From a virus: a stretch of 25,081 nt of DNA. Location of the stretch: positions 1 through 25,081 of the IMG/VR virus record IMGVR_UViG_3300020400_000035; one strand, given 5' to 3'. The position numbers and the translations under genes are program-made. Positions 6,926 to 14,818 of this stretch are shown one piece after another; the first letter of the stretch is position 1; each line of letters opens with the position of its first letter. The notes beneath the pieces are model-generated. The model was not told the DNA's origin. It saw only the letters and a list, made by a program, of their open reading frames with translations, and ran no database searches.

Positions 6926-7494
6926 TACTTTTTCCCTTTCGCAATATAACTTGTAACTTTTGATTCTTGTAAACCAGTTACTACTTCGACATTGCCGCCT
7001 TCTTTTTTCTGGGCCTTTGCAAGTCCTTTTAGGAAACCTTCTTTTGACTCTTCGCTGTGTACTACATCTGAAGCATCTGCTTCTTCTTTTTTATCATATG
7101 GTTGACCTGTAATTGGTTCATATGCATCATCAGTTTTTTCAGCATTTAATTTTTCTTGCTCTTGATGTAATGGATCATTTTCTGATTGTACAACAACTGA
7201 TTCATATGGTAATCCCATATGATCTGATAAGTGTCTTGACAATGTTTGATATGAAACTGGCATAGCAGTTGTAACTTCAATTATTGTTACTTCAGTGTTA
7301 GTAACATTTGCTGGAAAATCCAATGGGTGTTCTTGCATAATAGTTTTTTTAGGGCTACCTATTTTTACTACACTGTAAGGAGCCAATGCTAATTCCATTG
7401 CATTTAAATGTGAGTCTTCAAGTACACCTGCAATTTTTACTTTAAAAGTATACTCTTTTACTGCTTCAACTAGATATTCTTTAAATGTTTTCAT
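6925..7494 (-). CDS. Putative internal head protein with T4-type capsid-targeting N-terminus
   Basis: Protein of 189 residues. The N-terminus MKTFKEYLVEA closely matches the T4 internal-protein targeting sequence (MKTYQEFIAEA in IPIII), and LVE|A at residues 8-11 fits the gp21 prohead-protease rule (Leu/Ile-x-Glu then a small residue). Residues 14-110 form a plausible alpha/beta domain (YTFKVKIAGVLEDSHLNAME, then TNTEVTIIEVTTAMP). The second half is acidic and lysine-rich with low complexity. A ribosome-binding site (AGGA, 8 nt before ATG) and a TAAATA late box at 7514-7519 precede it. Known logic: proteins with this signal enter the prohead, are trimmed, and may be injected with the DNA. Function of the mature domain is unknown. 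Confidence 0.78.
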   Translation of the reverse strand: MKTFKEYLVEAVKEYTFKVKIAGVLEDSHLNAMELALAPYSVVKIGSPKKTIMQEHPLDFPANVTNTEVTIIEVTTAMPVSYQTLSRHLSDHMGLPYESVVVQSENDPLHQEQEKLNAEKTDDAYEPITGQPYDKKEEADASDVVHSEESKEGFLKGLAKAQKKEGGNVEVVTGLQESKVTSYIAKGKK

Positions 7495-7512
7495 CGTTAG
7501 TTTCCTATATTT

Positions 7513-8100
7513 TTATTTATCTTTTTTATCGTTATCTACTCTGTCTAAGATCTGCTTTAATAATTCATTGCGATCTCCTACCACATATCCTTCACCTTCA
7601 ACAATATCTGTGCTTGAATCTCCTGTTTTTCCCATTTGATCTACCCTTTGTTTCTTTAATTGTAGCTCAACCATGCGTAATTTCTTTTCTAATTTAGCAT
7701 TTTTGGCTTCAACAGCATTTTTAAGCATGGTAGAAGCAACTTCAAATAACTTTCCTGAGTGTCTAACTTCTACGTTCATTCCTAAATTCATTAAATCTTG
7801 ATACGATTTCATCGCTTCCGTGGCGTATGTGTCCATATCTTTGTCTTCAGCGTCTAAGCCTGTAACTTGTGGTAATGCACGATCAATTTTTTCAGCAGTT
7901 GTAATTGCTTTTAAGATTGGTGTTGCATCGGTGTTCTGGATGCTATTTTCTTTAGTTTGCTCGTTATCTTCCTCTTGAATTTCTTCTTGGCTATCTTGAT
8001 GTTTCGAATCTTCTGTTTGCCCGATAGTTTCCTGCTCATCTAAACCCTCCTTGGCTTGATCTATTATATCTTCCATTGGTATTTTATTTTCATCTGTCAT
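7513..8100 (-). CDS. 16: gp16-like terminase small subunit
   Basis: DNA-recognition/regulatory subunit of the packaging motor, working with gp17. Protein of 195 residues (T4 gp16: 164). The N-terminal 65 residues are acidic and Gln-rich. The central coiled-coil (about 98-155, YQDLMNLGMNVEVRHSGKLF and following KNAKLEKKLRMVELQLKKQR) carries the R-H motif and Asn-rich hairpin seen in gp16. The C-terminal part (IVEGEGYVVGDRNELLKQIL) matches the T4 pattern of a variable-region strand, then G-x-x-x-E-L-x-x-x-I. It lies in a head-gene cluster. A late box (8130-8135) overlaps the gp4 stop codon upstream. Identification is by pattern, not by a search. Confidence 0.8.
   Translation of the reverse strand: MTDENKIPMEDIIDQAKEGLDEQETIGQTEDSKHQDSQEEIQEEDNEQTKENSIQNTDATPILKAITTAEKIDRALPQVTGLDAEDKDMDTYATEAMKSYQDLMNLGMNVEVRHSGKLFEVASTMLKNAVEAKNAKLEKKLRMVELQLKKQRVDQMGKTGDSSTDIVEGEGYVVGDRNELLKQILDRVDNDKKDK
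7514..7519 (-). promoter_or_regulatory. Late promoter box TAAATA for the internal-head-protein gene
   Basis: TAAATA at the very end of gp16; the downstream ATG at 7494 has AGGA at a normal distance. An adjacent promoter independent of gp16 is plausible but the AT-rich context makes chance matches possible. Confidence 0.45.
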
Positions 8101-8129
8101 TTTTAGTACCTATTAACTACGTATATAAT

Positions 8130-8135
8130 TATTTA
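8130..8135 (-). promoter_or_regulatory. Late promoter box TAAATA for gp16, overlapping the gp4 stop codon
   Basis: The TAA stop of gp4 supplies the first three bases of TAAATA. The ATG of gp16 is 30 nt downstream, with a weak AGGT ribosome-binding site between. Confidence 0.5.
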
Positions 8136-8561
8136 TCTCTTTAATTTATATATTGATTCTTCATTGAGTATTCTAAACATAATGCCTTTACGTTTGCACC
8201 ATTCCCCGGCCGCTTTCCATTTAGCTCTATTAAGTGCAATAGTGGCCCTGTCTTTTGCAGTCTTGGCCGCTTCCTGAATTGTTTGTGCCCTTGGTTTTAC
8301 TTCGATCATTTCAGCACGTGGCTTGCCACTTTTAGTTAGATACTGTATCAAGAAATCAGGAACATAAACTGTGTACTTGCCTGTGAAAGGATTACGATAG
8401 GGTATCTTAACAGGTTCACTTGACCAAGCAACTATGTTTGGATTGGTATCACAGAACTGCATAAATGCCGCTTCCCAACTTGATCTATAGATTGGTACAC
8501 GTTGCCCAACATACTTGCGTGGGTTCTTTGGTTCAAATTGTCCTTGTTTAAAATAAGCCAT
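8133..8561 (-). CDS. 4: gp4-like head completion protein (nuclease fold)
   Basis: Head-completion protein of the T4 gp4 (gp50/65) family, needed to make filled heads competent for tail joining. Protein of 142 residues, close to T4's 150. Conserved elements: FEPKNPRKYVG near the N-terminus, YRSSWE at 25-30, NPNIVAWSSEPVKIPY at 40-55, a PDF with D69, IEVKP with E87 and K89, and a C-terminal KWKAAGEWCKRKGIMFRIL. The D69...E87-x-K89 arrangement is the PD-(D/E)xK nuclease pattern. TAAATA lies 6 nt before the ATG with no Shine-Dalgarno. Confidence 0.93.
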   Translation of the reverse strand: MAYFKQGQFEPKNPRKYVGQRVPIYRSSWEAAFMQFCDTNPNIVAWSSEPVKIPYRNPFTGKYTVYVPDFLIQYLTKSGKPRAEMIEVKPRAQTIQEAAKTAKDRATIALNRAKWKAAGEWCKRKGIMFRILNEESIYKLKR

Positions 8562-8567
8562 CAGTAG

Positions 8568-8573
8568 TATTTA
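8568..8573 (-). promoter_or_regulatory. Late promoter box TAAATA for gp4
   Basis: TAAATA with CTACTG (6 nt) before the ATG at 8561 and no ribosome-binding site; a one-base variant of the 5-nt spacing seen elsewhere. Confidence 0.5.
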
Positions 8574-8582
8574 ACCACTAAA

Positions 8583-8771
8583 TTATAAATTTTTACATTC
8601 TATACTTAATCTGTAGTATTCGTTTTGTTCAAATTTTATCCATTTATCTTTGGCTTCGATGCATTCATTATAACTCATTGGTTCCTGATAAACTGCTTGA
8701 TTACCAACATACACCCATTCAGATCCATTGAATCCCCACAAAGATAAAACTATGACAAATAGTTCAACCAT
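8583..8771 (-). CDS. Small protein with an N-terminal hydrophobic segment, function unknown
   Basis: Protein of 62 residues. Residues 3-14 (ELFVIVLSLWGF) form a short hydrophobic stretch that could be a membrane anchor or export signal; two cysteines lie at about 37 and 59 in the polar part. The start overlaps the stop of the upstream gene as TAATG, which supports translation despite the small size. No homology recognised. Confidence 0.6.
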   Translation of the reverse strand: MVELFVIVLSLWGFNGSEWVYVGNQAVYQEPMSYNECIEAKDKWIKFEQNEYYRLSIECKNL

Positions 8772-9211
8772 TAGTAGGCAATCATTCGTTTAATATGGTT
8801 AGGTGTTTGTGAAACTGTTAATACTGTGCCAACCTGACTAGTTATTGGACGATAGTGATTTATTAATGTTAATCCTAAATTTGAAAATGCAATAGGATCA
8901 GTTGTTGATTCAAAAAGTTGATCAAAAGAAATGTTTAAAGTCTTGACAGCATCAATACAAAGTAGTGCGTATGCTTTTGCAATTTGTTCGCCAAGTCCTG
9001 CTGATGTAAACACTCCTAATATGTAATCATATTTTGCCGGCGATATTTGATTTAGAACACCACCATAACTATTTAAAATTAAAGTTGTGATATCTTCCGA
9101 GTTCAATCCAGGCTGTGCATTTTGTAGTGCATTGAAGACATTACCAAATAGAGTTACTACTTGTTCTTCACCACCTAATCTTGCTATTTGTTTTGTACTT
9201 TGGTTTGCCAT
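8771..9211 (-). CDS. Probable virion structural protein, function unknown
   Basis: Protein of 146 residues, mostly predicted helical and uncharged (LFGNVFNALQNAQPGL, then TTLILNSYGGVL and AKAYALLCIDAVKTL), ending in a beta-like segment (YRPITSQVGTVLTVSQTPNH). Stop/start TAATG overlaps join it to the tail-tube-fold gene upstream and to the 62-residue gene downstream, so all three are translationally coupled and co-transcribed with gp19. Context suggests a tail or baseplate component; I do not recognise the family. Confidence 0.78.
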   Translation of the reverse strand: MANQSTKQIARLGGEEQVVTLFGNVFNALQNAQPGLNSEDITTLILNSYGGVLNQISPAKYDYILGVFTSAGLGEQIAKAYALLCIDAVKTLNISFDQLFESTTDPIAFSNLGLTLINHYRPITSQVGTVLTVSQTPNHIKRMIAY

Positions 9212-10908
9212 TATCTATTTTTCACCTGTTTTGCAAAATTGGCATCATATCCACTGCTATTCACAATGTTATTTCTTGATACGTTACCATTTTTATTTTT
9301 TATAATTTTACCGTTAGCACTAACATTACTTCCTGACGAATTTCCTCTAAAGTTTTTCGAGTCCGGATTCCATCTACCATCTCCAGGACCTGTAAATCCT
9401 GTCTTTAACTTGTCACCTAGACCGCCAATAAAGTTACTGCCGCCACTGCCACCTGATTTACCTCCACCTAAGAAACTAGACACTGCTGATTTCGTTGTGC
9501 TGTAAACTTCACTTGATGCGGCGTTAATTGCATCTGTTATAGGAGTACCATTCAATATACTTCCATTAAATGCCGCTCCAACTGAACTGATTGCTTGTGA
9601 AACAGAGTTTGCTCCCATTACATTTGAGCCTGAACCTACCGTTGCCGCAGATGTATCTGATCCAACACTTGACGCAGAAAGTTTTGTCCAGTCTGTATTT
9701 TCTACTGCTGTACCTGACTTACCTTCATCTTCAACTTGAGCTGTTGTTGGTGTGTCTGGCATATCTTCTGTTTCAAATACTTGATTTAAGTCAATACTAA
9801 TATCTTGTTGCGATGAATCAAATGAATGATTAAGTGTTTCATATATTACTGTTTCATATGCAAACTGTAAACTAATTTCTATTGGTTGACTTGATTCATA
9901 CGTGAATAAGTCATGTTGCATTGCAATAACTTTAGGATGTATAAATCTAATTAAGTTATATTTTTTAGCATGTACTATAAACAAGTCTAAACTTTTTATC
10001 GGATATGTATGATTAATAATACTTGATTCTAAACCAAAATTATGACTTGATAAAAATTCGTCTTTATCTGTTAGTGAATTTGGTTGATATGGTGATCTGT
10101 TTGCTTGTTTTGAACTACCCATATCACCTGCATACGTTGGACTTTTGTTTCTTCCATCTCTAAGGTTTAATTCATATAAGTATTTCCAAAACTTTAATGC
10201 TGAATTATTCATTGTATCATGGAAAACTATGTTAATTGGATCATAATCTACACGTCTATATACATTTCTTTTTCTATTGTATTGATTTAATGTATCGTAC
10301 TGGAAATTAACTTTTGGTCCATCTACTGATTTTACATTAAACATCAAAGAACGTCTAATTGCATCTAATGTTTCTTGTTTGTTTCTTTGCGTTGCACCAG
10401 TAACATTTAATCTTCTTTTCTTTTCTTCATATGATATACCTCTTTCAGTTGGAGGTATATTTCCACTCCATGTTTCTGCTAACATGTTATCATATGATTC
10501 TGCTATTTCATCTGAGAAAATAGTTTCAAATAAATCTGTTCCTGAAAATCTAAATGCCGCAACGTATTCAAATTTTAATCTAGGAACCCCTGTCATTAAT
10601 GTTGCTGGGGCTTGTCTTAATGTGTATGTGTCTTGTGCTCTTGTTGGAGGTCTTACATTTGGATCACTATTATCTGCTGGTCCTCTTTGAAAACTTCCCG
10701 TCGCTTGGTCAAGGCTTAATCTCTGTTCAGCTTCTGGAGATAAACTATCGATAGCATCTTGGTTTATTGCTATTGCTGATTCTTGTGGTCCACCAGGTGG
10801 TAAACCACTTATATCTTGTTGGGTGGATACAGAAGAAGCTCCTCCTAATTGTGAGTCGATGAACTTCTTCTGTTCCGGAGTAATTTTATTTGGGTCGACC
10901 TTACTCAT
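9211..10908 (-). CDS. Tail-tube-fold structural protein, possibly baseplate/tube initiator (gp48/gp54-like)
   Basis: Protein of 565 residues immediately after gp19 (28-nt gap, AGGAG 8 nt before ATG). Residues 198-242 resemble the tube protein encoded next door: here VDYDPINIVFHDTMNNS, in gp19 KHTWEPITLTLRDDINNS. A later segment (FIHPKVIAMQHDLFTYESSQ then PIEISLQFAYETV) matches the second half of the tube fold, as in gp19 and T4 gp54. The first 100 residues are Gln/Ser/Pro-rich; the C-terminal 100 are glycine/serine/asparagine-rich (SFLGGGKSGGSGGSNFIGG). A tube-fold protein larger than gp19 and beside it would suit a tube initiator or cap at the baseplate, but the T4 equivalent cannot be fixed from sequence alone. 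Confidence 0.82.
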   Translation of the reverse strand: MSKVDPNKITPEQKKFIDSQLGGASSVSTQQDISGLPPGGPQESAIAINQDAIDSLSPEAEQRLSLDQATGSFQRGPADNSDPNVRPPTRAQDTYTLRQAPATLMTGVPRLKFEYVAAFRFSGTDLFETIFSDEIAESYDNMLAETWSGNIPPTERGISYEEKKRRLNVTGATQRNKQETLDAIRRSLMFNVKSVDGPKVNFQYDTLNQYNRKRNVYRRVDYDPINIVFHDTMNNSALKFWKYLYELNLRDGRNKSPTYAGDMGSSKQANRSPYQPNSLTDKDEFLSSHNFGLESSIINHTYPIKSLDLFIVHAKKYNLIRFIHPKVIAMQHDLFTYESSQPIEISLQFAYETVIYETLNHSFDSSQQDISIDLNQVFETEDMPDTPTTAQVEDEGKSGTAVENTDWTKLSASSVGSDTSAATVGSGSNVMGANSVSQAISSVGAAFNGSILNGTPITDAINAASSEVYSTTKSAVSSFLGGGKSGGSGGSNFIGGLGDKLKTGFTGPGDGRWNPDSKNFRGNSSGSNVSANGKIIKNKNGNVSRNNIVNSSGYDANFAKQVKNR

Positions 10909-10936
10909 TATATATACTCCTGTCTAAAAGATATTA

Positions 10937-11539
10937 TTAACTGATACCTGTTGAGCCACCAAATGTTAATGGGAATTGTGGGAATATTTCTCCACCACCA
11001 GGACCAAAATGTGTAGCATTGTCGTATCTCATAGTCATAATAACTTGTACAGGTTCAGAAACAGCATAATCACCGTCTGAGTAATCAACGTTCTGTAAGA
11101 AACAACCTTCTAAGTTCCATTGTTCTAACTCTGCATCATTAGTACCATCTAAGATCTCAACTTTTGTAGTGAATTTGTATTGACCACCACTAATTGGACC
11201 AGTCTGCTCAAAGTGGTTCATTTGTTTCTGAACTTGCTGACCAGTTAATCTTGAAATACTGTTGTTGATGTCATCACGTAAAGTGAGTGTGATAGGTTCC
11301 CAAGTGTGTTTACCCATCATGTATGCCACTGAGTTATAAACGTGTACAGGAACTTCTTCGTGTGTTACTTTTGGTCTCGTTATGTTCATAACCTGTTGAG
11401 TCAAATCAACTGGGTTCGCACCTAAGTTACCAAATCCTGTAAAACGTACTCTAAAACGATATTTAAGTTTTGGTTGTAAAATACCACCTCTACCTGTAGA
11501 ACCGTCTATTGGTACGCCAAATTTGTTTAATGTAGCCAT
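10937..11539 (-). CDS. 19: gp19 tail tube protein
   Basis: Inner tube of the contractile tail, through which DNA passes. Protein of 200 residues (T4 gp19: 163), with the tube-fold signature: N-terminal KYRFRVRFTGFG strand, long hairpin VPVHVYNSVAYMMGKHTWEPITLTLRDDINNS, and C-terminal strands ending VQVIMTMRYDNA. A glycine-rich tail (FGPGGGEIFPQFPLTFGGS) follows. It has its own late promoter and a strong terminator just upstream that stops gp18 transcription, so tube and sheath are transcribed separately. The ATG is preceded by AAGGAGAGATTACA, identical to the gp18 leader. Confidence 0.96.
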   Translation of the reverse strand: MATLNKFGVPIDGSTGRGGILQPKLKYRFRVRFTGFGNLGANPVDLTQQVMNITRPKVTHEEVPVHVYNSVAYMMGKHTWEPITLTLRDDINNSISRLTGQQVQKQMNHFEQTGPISGGQYKFTTKVEILDGTNDAELEQWNLEGCFLQNVDYSDGDYAVSEPVQVIMTMRYDNATHFGPGGGEIFPQFPLTFGGSTGIS

Positions 11540-11552
11540 TGTAATCTCTCCT

Positions 11553-11568
11553 TACAAATTAATTTGTA
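11553..11568. repeat. 16-bp perfect palindrome in the gp19 leader
   Basis: TACAAATT/AATTTGTA, perfectly self-complementary, between the late box (11576-11581) and the ribosome-binding site. In RNA it could form a short hairpin with a tight loop, or at the DNA level be a dimeric protein site. It abuts the Shine-Dalgarno. Confidence 0.45.
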
Positions 11569-11575
11569 TTACTAG

Positions 11576-11581
11576 TATTTA
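11576..11581 (-). promoter_or_regulatory. Late promoter box CTAAATA for gp19
   Basis: CTAAATACTAGTAATAC on the minus strand, 36 nt before the gp19 ATG. The fibre gene has a near-identical CTAAATAATAGTAATAC, and gp32 has TAAATATACTAGTA, suggesting an extended late-promoter consensus downstream of the box. Confidence 0.65.
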
Positions 11582-11628
11582 GTCAAATATAGGAAAATTT
11601 AGAAAAAAGTTTGAGCTTAAAGGGTAAA

Positions 11629-11662
11629 AAAAAGGCTACTGTATCTCTACAGTAGCCTTTTT
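11629..11662 (-). terminator. Rho-independent terminator after gp18
   Basis: Perfect 14-bp stem AAAAAGGCTACTGT/ACAGTAGCCTTTTT with a 6-nt loop, ending in eight U residues on the minus strand, 17 nt past the gp18 stop. It isolates gp18 from gp19. Confidence 0.9.
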
Positions 11663-11678
11663 ATGTGTATTTTAACTA

Positions 11679-14600
11679 TTAACTATAGCTCATATTCTCA
11701 CCAGTGTTCTTTATTCTGATCGGAATGTATATGAATTCAGCCGCTTTTGCTGGCTGTATCGCTACATCGATCCACATCTGGTTAGCATCAATTCTAGTTG
11801 GTGTGTTGTTTGAATCATCACAAACAACTAAGAAGTCAAATAATGCTCTTTTTGAAGCCAAGTCTGCTAAGAATCTTTCAAAAGTATCAGTTACTTGATC
11901 TCTTGTCATTCTGTCATTTAATTCAAACAAGAATGGTTTTGCAAGTTGATCAAATTGATATCTTAAGTAAACAATTAATCTTGCTACGTTAACTCTATCA
12001 AGTGCTGATGATACAGGGTGTAATGTTTTTTGACCAAACACTACTAAACCTCTGTTAGGCATAAATGCAATTGGGTTAACTTTCTTAGAGTATAGTGTAT
12101 CTCTTGAACCTTCACTTAATACAACTGAATTATATTCGCCCGTTTCTGAGTCAATATAACCAACTGATGATGCATTTGTTACTAAACCTCTTTGGTAACC
12201 TGCTGGTGCAAACCATTGGAATGCCGCGTTATCATTGAAAGCAATAGTTCTTAATGCTATGTGTGAAGCTGGAACAACAACGTTGTTACCTGCTAAATCA
12301 GTTGTTAATGCTGATGGATAATAAACAGATGAGTAAGTGTTACCTGATACTAAACCATCTTCACCGTTAGTTGTTGCATTTGCTGAGTTTGACATCCAGT
12401 TAGATACATCTGAAGGAGTTTTTAATCTAAATGGAGCATCAACAATAATAAATGCAGTTTCTTTTCTTGCTGTATTAAGAGCAATCATTTCATCATATGT
12501 TTCAGCATAACCTGGACATGCAATTAAATTAAAGAATCTTGAGTCTGCTCTAATTTCATCGTTTGATGTAAACACAGATTGTAAAGCTGTTACAACAACT
12601 TGTCTCTGTGCTTTTCTGCCCATGAATGGAGAACCATCTGCTTTGTTGCCCGCCGCATTAATCCAAATTGGACCAATGTCTGTGCCGTTAACAATATATG
12701 ATGTTTTGTATTCTTTTACATTGTAACCTGATACTCTAGTGTTAAACAACAATGTACCTTCTGCATAGTTAGCCGGATCAACTGCATCTGAATTAAATGA
12801 TGCATATGGTGAACCCCAACCTTGTGTTGCTGTTGTAGTACCTGCTGGGTCACCTACTGCATCACCAAACACAATGCCAGAAGCTGATGATTGATCAGTG
12901 TTATCAAGTAATACCCATGCACTTGTACCCGTGTTGTATCTGTAAATTTTTGGATATGCTTCTAATTCATTTGAGTCAATCCAAATGTCACCGTTTTCAA
13001 GTGCTGTACCATCTGATTGTTTAGTTGGTTCACTTGATACCATTTGTAAGTCTCTTAAACCTGAAGCCATACCGTTTTTACCAGTATTAACATTAGACGC
13101 TGTAAATGTGTCTTTTGAGTTTGCGTATGCAAACCATTTCATAGTACCACCGTCGTTTTCAGCAACATATAAATCTGCTGTTAAGTTAGTGTCATACCAT
13201 AAAGTACCATCTACTGGCGCTGTTGTTGGTGCGTTAGCTGATGCTTCATAAGCCAAATCGCTCCATAATGAAGCCATGTACCATGAATCAGAACCTGAAG
13301 CCATATTATCTGTGAAGCCTAAAGTTGCTGTTGTTACACCAATTATAGTACCTGCTGTTGTTGTATCTTCAATCCAAATGTTTTTACCATTTGTTCTTTC
13401 AAGTTTTAAGTACTCTTTTGTACCTGAACTTGCTTCGATTGATGCTACAACTGTTTTAGCCGCCAATTGTGTGTCGTTGTTAATTGCGCCAACGATTTCT
13501 GCTAGTGTTACATTTGAACCTGCACCGCCTGCCGCTGTTACTGTTACGTCTTGGTTACAAATATTAATTTTTAAACCTGTCTCTGCACCAGTTAAGTCAA
13601 TACCATTACCTGAAAGGTCTGCGGTCCCAGTAGCTGTTGTTGTAGTTCCAGTACCTCTTAATCTAATTGTGTATTCTACTTCTGGTGTTGAGTTGTTTGC
13701 TGTTTGTTTGTATGTTGCGTTATCAATTCTATCATTGTCCCACGCCGCATCATCTTCGTCATCAAATCTAACATACAATGAATTAGCCGCTGGTTTTAAG
13801 TCTGTAATTGCATTGTCATCATCAGCATATAATGGTGCTGAAATTGTTGACCATGTGTTTGTGCCTGTTGAAAAGTATTTTACTACTACGTTAGCACCAC
13901 CGCCAACTGCTGTTGATTTAATCCAAACAGAACCTGCCACTGCCGCACTTGGAGCCGAACCTGAACCTGGCTGTATGAATACAGCTGGTGTACCTGATTT
14001 TGCGGCAATCCATGTATCAGCACCACATTGGTACCATGTACCTGAAACTTTTTCCCAAAGTTTTGCAGTTGCTATTCCGTTTGTTGTGTTTGAACCGTTA
14101 GCAACAATAACAAAGTCACCATTTGCACCATAAGATGTTTTTGGTGTTCTTTCTGTATCGTTGTTTACGTTCGATGTTGCTGAAGCATTTGGTTCATCAG
14201 TTAATACTGCTGGAGTTTTTTTACTCCAATTTGTACCATCTGCTTGATATACACCCCAATTAGTTGACGCTGTGTCTAACCAATATGTTCCGTTATTTGG
14301 TGTACCTGCTGGAACGTTTGTTGAGCCTGTAAGTTGAGCTAAATCTACATCAGCACGAACTACGAACGCTCTATTTGAAATTCCTAAGTATGAATATGCG
14401 GCTAATAAACCGTATTCATTTCTTTCATCACCTGGCAACATAGTTGAACCAGCTGAATAAAATGTTGGTGTACCGAATGTCGATAACAGTTCTCTTTGTG
14501 AACCGATCAAATACGCTTTACCCACGTTTGCACTTGTAGTACCAATTGCTGTTGAATTTGTAGTGCTTGGATCAGCTTTGTCTTTTGCTGAAGCCACTAC

Positions 14601-14690
14601 AAATAAAGGCACTGTACCCTGTGATGCGCCGGCGTAAAACGATTCATCAGTTACTGTAACTGAAACACCCGGTGAAACTAAATCTGGCAT
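11679..14690 (-). CDS. 18: gp18 tail sheath protein with very large modular insertion
   Basis: Contractile sheath subunit surrounding the gp19 tube. From the ATG at 14690 the protein is 1003 residues (T4 gp18: 659). N-terminal sheath fold: MPDLVSPGVSVTVTDESF, GTVPLFVVASAKDKADP, YGLLAAYSYLGISNRAFVVRADVDL (to about 117). C-terminal core from about 695: TALQSVFTSND, FFNLIACPGYAETYDEMIAL, NRGLVVFGQKTL, LNDRMTRDQVTDTFERFL, IYIPIRIKNTGENM. Between them, residues 124-685 form an outward insertion with repeated G-x-x-W-x-D-T-like modules, one stretch of which is shared with gp14. The start is chosen for AAGGAGAGATTACA directly before the ATG; an in-frame start 51 nt upstream lies within the late box region. 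Confidence 0.96.
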   Translation of the reverse strand: MPDLVSPGVSVTVTDESFYAGASQGTVPLFVVASAKDKADPSTTNSTAIGTTSANVGKAYLIGSQRELLSTFGTPTFYSAGSTMLPGDERNEYGLLAAYSYLGISNRAFVVRADVDLAQLTGSTNVPAGTPNNGTYWLDTASTNWGVYQADGTNWSKKTPAVLTDEPNASATSNVNNDTERTPKTSYGANGDFVIVANGSNTTNGIATAKLWEKVSGTWYQCGADTWIAAKSGTPAVFIQPGSGSAPSAAVAGSVWIKSTAVGGGANVVVKYFSTGTNTWSTISAPLYADDDNAITDLKPAANSLYVRFDDEDDAAWDNDRIDNATYKQTANNSTPEVEYTIRLRGTGTTTTATGTADLSGNGIDLTGAETGLKINICNQDVTVTAAGGAGSNVTLAEIVGAINNDTQLAAKTVVASIEASSGTKEYLKLERTNGKNIWIEDTTTAGTIIGVTTATLGFTDNMASGSDSWYMASLWSDLAYEASANAPTTAPVDGTLWYDTNLTADLYVAENDGGTMKWFAYANSKDTFTASNVNTGKNGMASGLRDLQMVSSEPTKQSDGTALENGDIWIDSNELEAYPKIYRYNTGTSAWVLLDNTDQSSASGIVFGDAVGDPAGTTTATQGWGSPYASFNSDAVDPANYAEGTLLFNTRVSGYNVKEYKTSYIVNGTDIGPIWINAAGNKADGSPFMGRKAQRQVVVTALQSVFTSNDEIRADSRFFNLIACPGYAETYDEMIALNTARKETAFIIVDAPFRLKTPSDVSNWMSNSANATTNGEDGLVSGNTYSSVYYPSALTTDLAGNNVVVPASHIALRTIAFNDNAAFQWFAPAGYQRGLVTNASSVGYIDSETGEYNSVVLSEGSRDTLYSKKVNPIAFMPNRGLVVFGQKTLHPVSSALDRVNVARLIVYLRYQFDQLAKPFLFELNDRMTRDQVTDTFERFLADLASKRALFDFLVVCDDSNNTPTRIDANQMWIDVAIQPAKAAEFIYIPIRIKNTGENMSYS

Positions 14691-14741
14691 TGTAATCTCT
14701 CCTTCATAAAGTATGGCAACTATCTTGTTACCATTATACAT

Positions 14742-14747
14742 TATTTA
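14742..14747 (-). promoter_or_regulatory. Late promoter box TAAATA for gp18
   Basis: AAATAAATAATG on the minus strand, about 50 nt before the gp18 ATG. The intergenic interval 14691-14818 holds this box and the divergent plus-strand late box for the HNH gene, forming a back-to-back late promoter pair. Confidence 0.55.
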
Positions 14748-14807
14748 TTTAAAGTTGGGTAAAAGAGGGTGGTTTAAGCACCTATATTTTCCCCTTTAAA
14801 AGGGCAG

Positions 14808-14813
14808 TAAATA
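14808..14813 (+). promoter_or_regulatory. Late promoter box TAAATA for the HNH-like gene
   Basis: TAAATA, then CATAT, then the ATG at 14819. No ribosome-binding site and no -35 element are seen, matching the leaderless arrangement at other late genes. Confidence 0.55.
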
Positions 14814-14818
14814 CATAT

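Noticed and set aside
9087-9505. Two overlapping plus-strand frames around 9.1-9.5 kb
   Set aside because: They are antisense to the coupled structural genes, Leu/Pro-rich from complementing Gly/Asn/Lys codons, and lack initiation signals.
13276-14133. Long plus-strand open frame (285 codons) opposite gp18
   Set aside because: It is antisense to the strongly supported sheath gene, has no ribosome-binding site, and its protein reads as the complement of Thr/Ala-rich gp18 codons.
14691-14741. 17-residue N-terminal extension of gp18
   Set aside because: The start at 14741 overlaps the late box; AAGGAGAGATTACA before the ATG at 14690, identical to the gp19 leader, marks the real start, and MPDLVSPGVSV is the normal sheath N-terminus.
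14790-14805. CCCTTTAAAAGGG near-palindrome as a terminator or operator
   Set aside because: It would leave a one-base loop, and it sits between two divergent promoters with no transcript end to terminate; no support beyond base composition.
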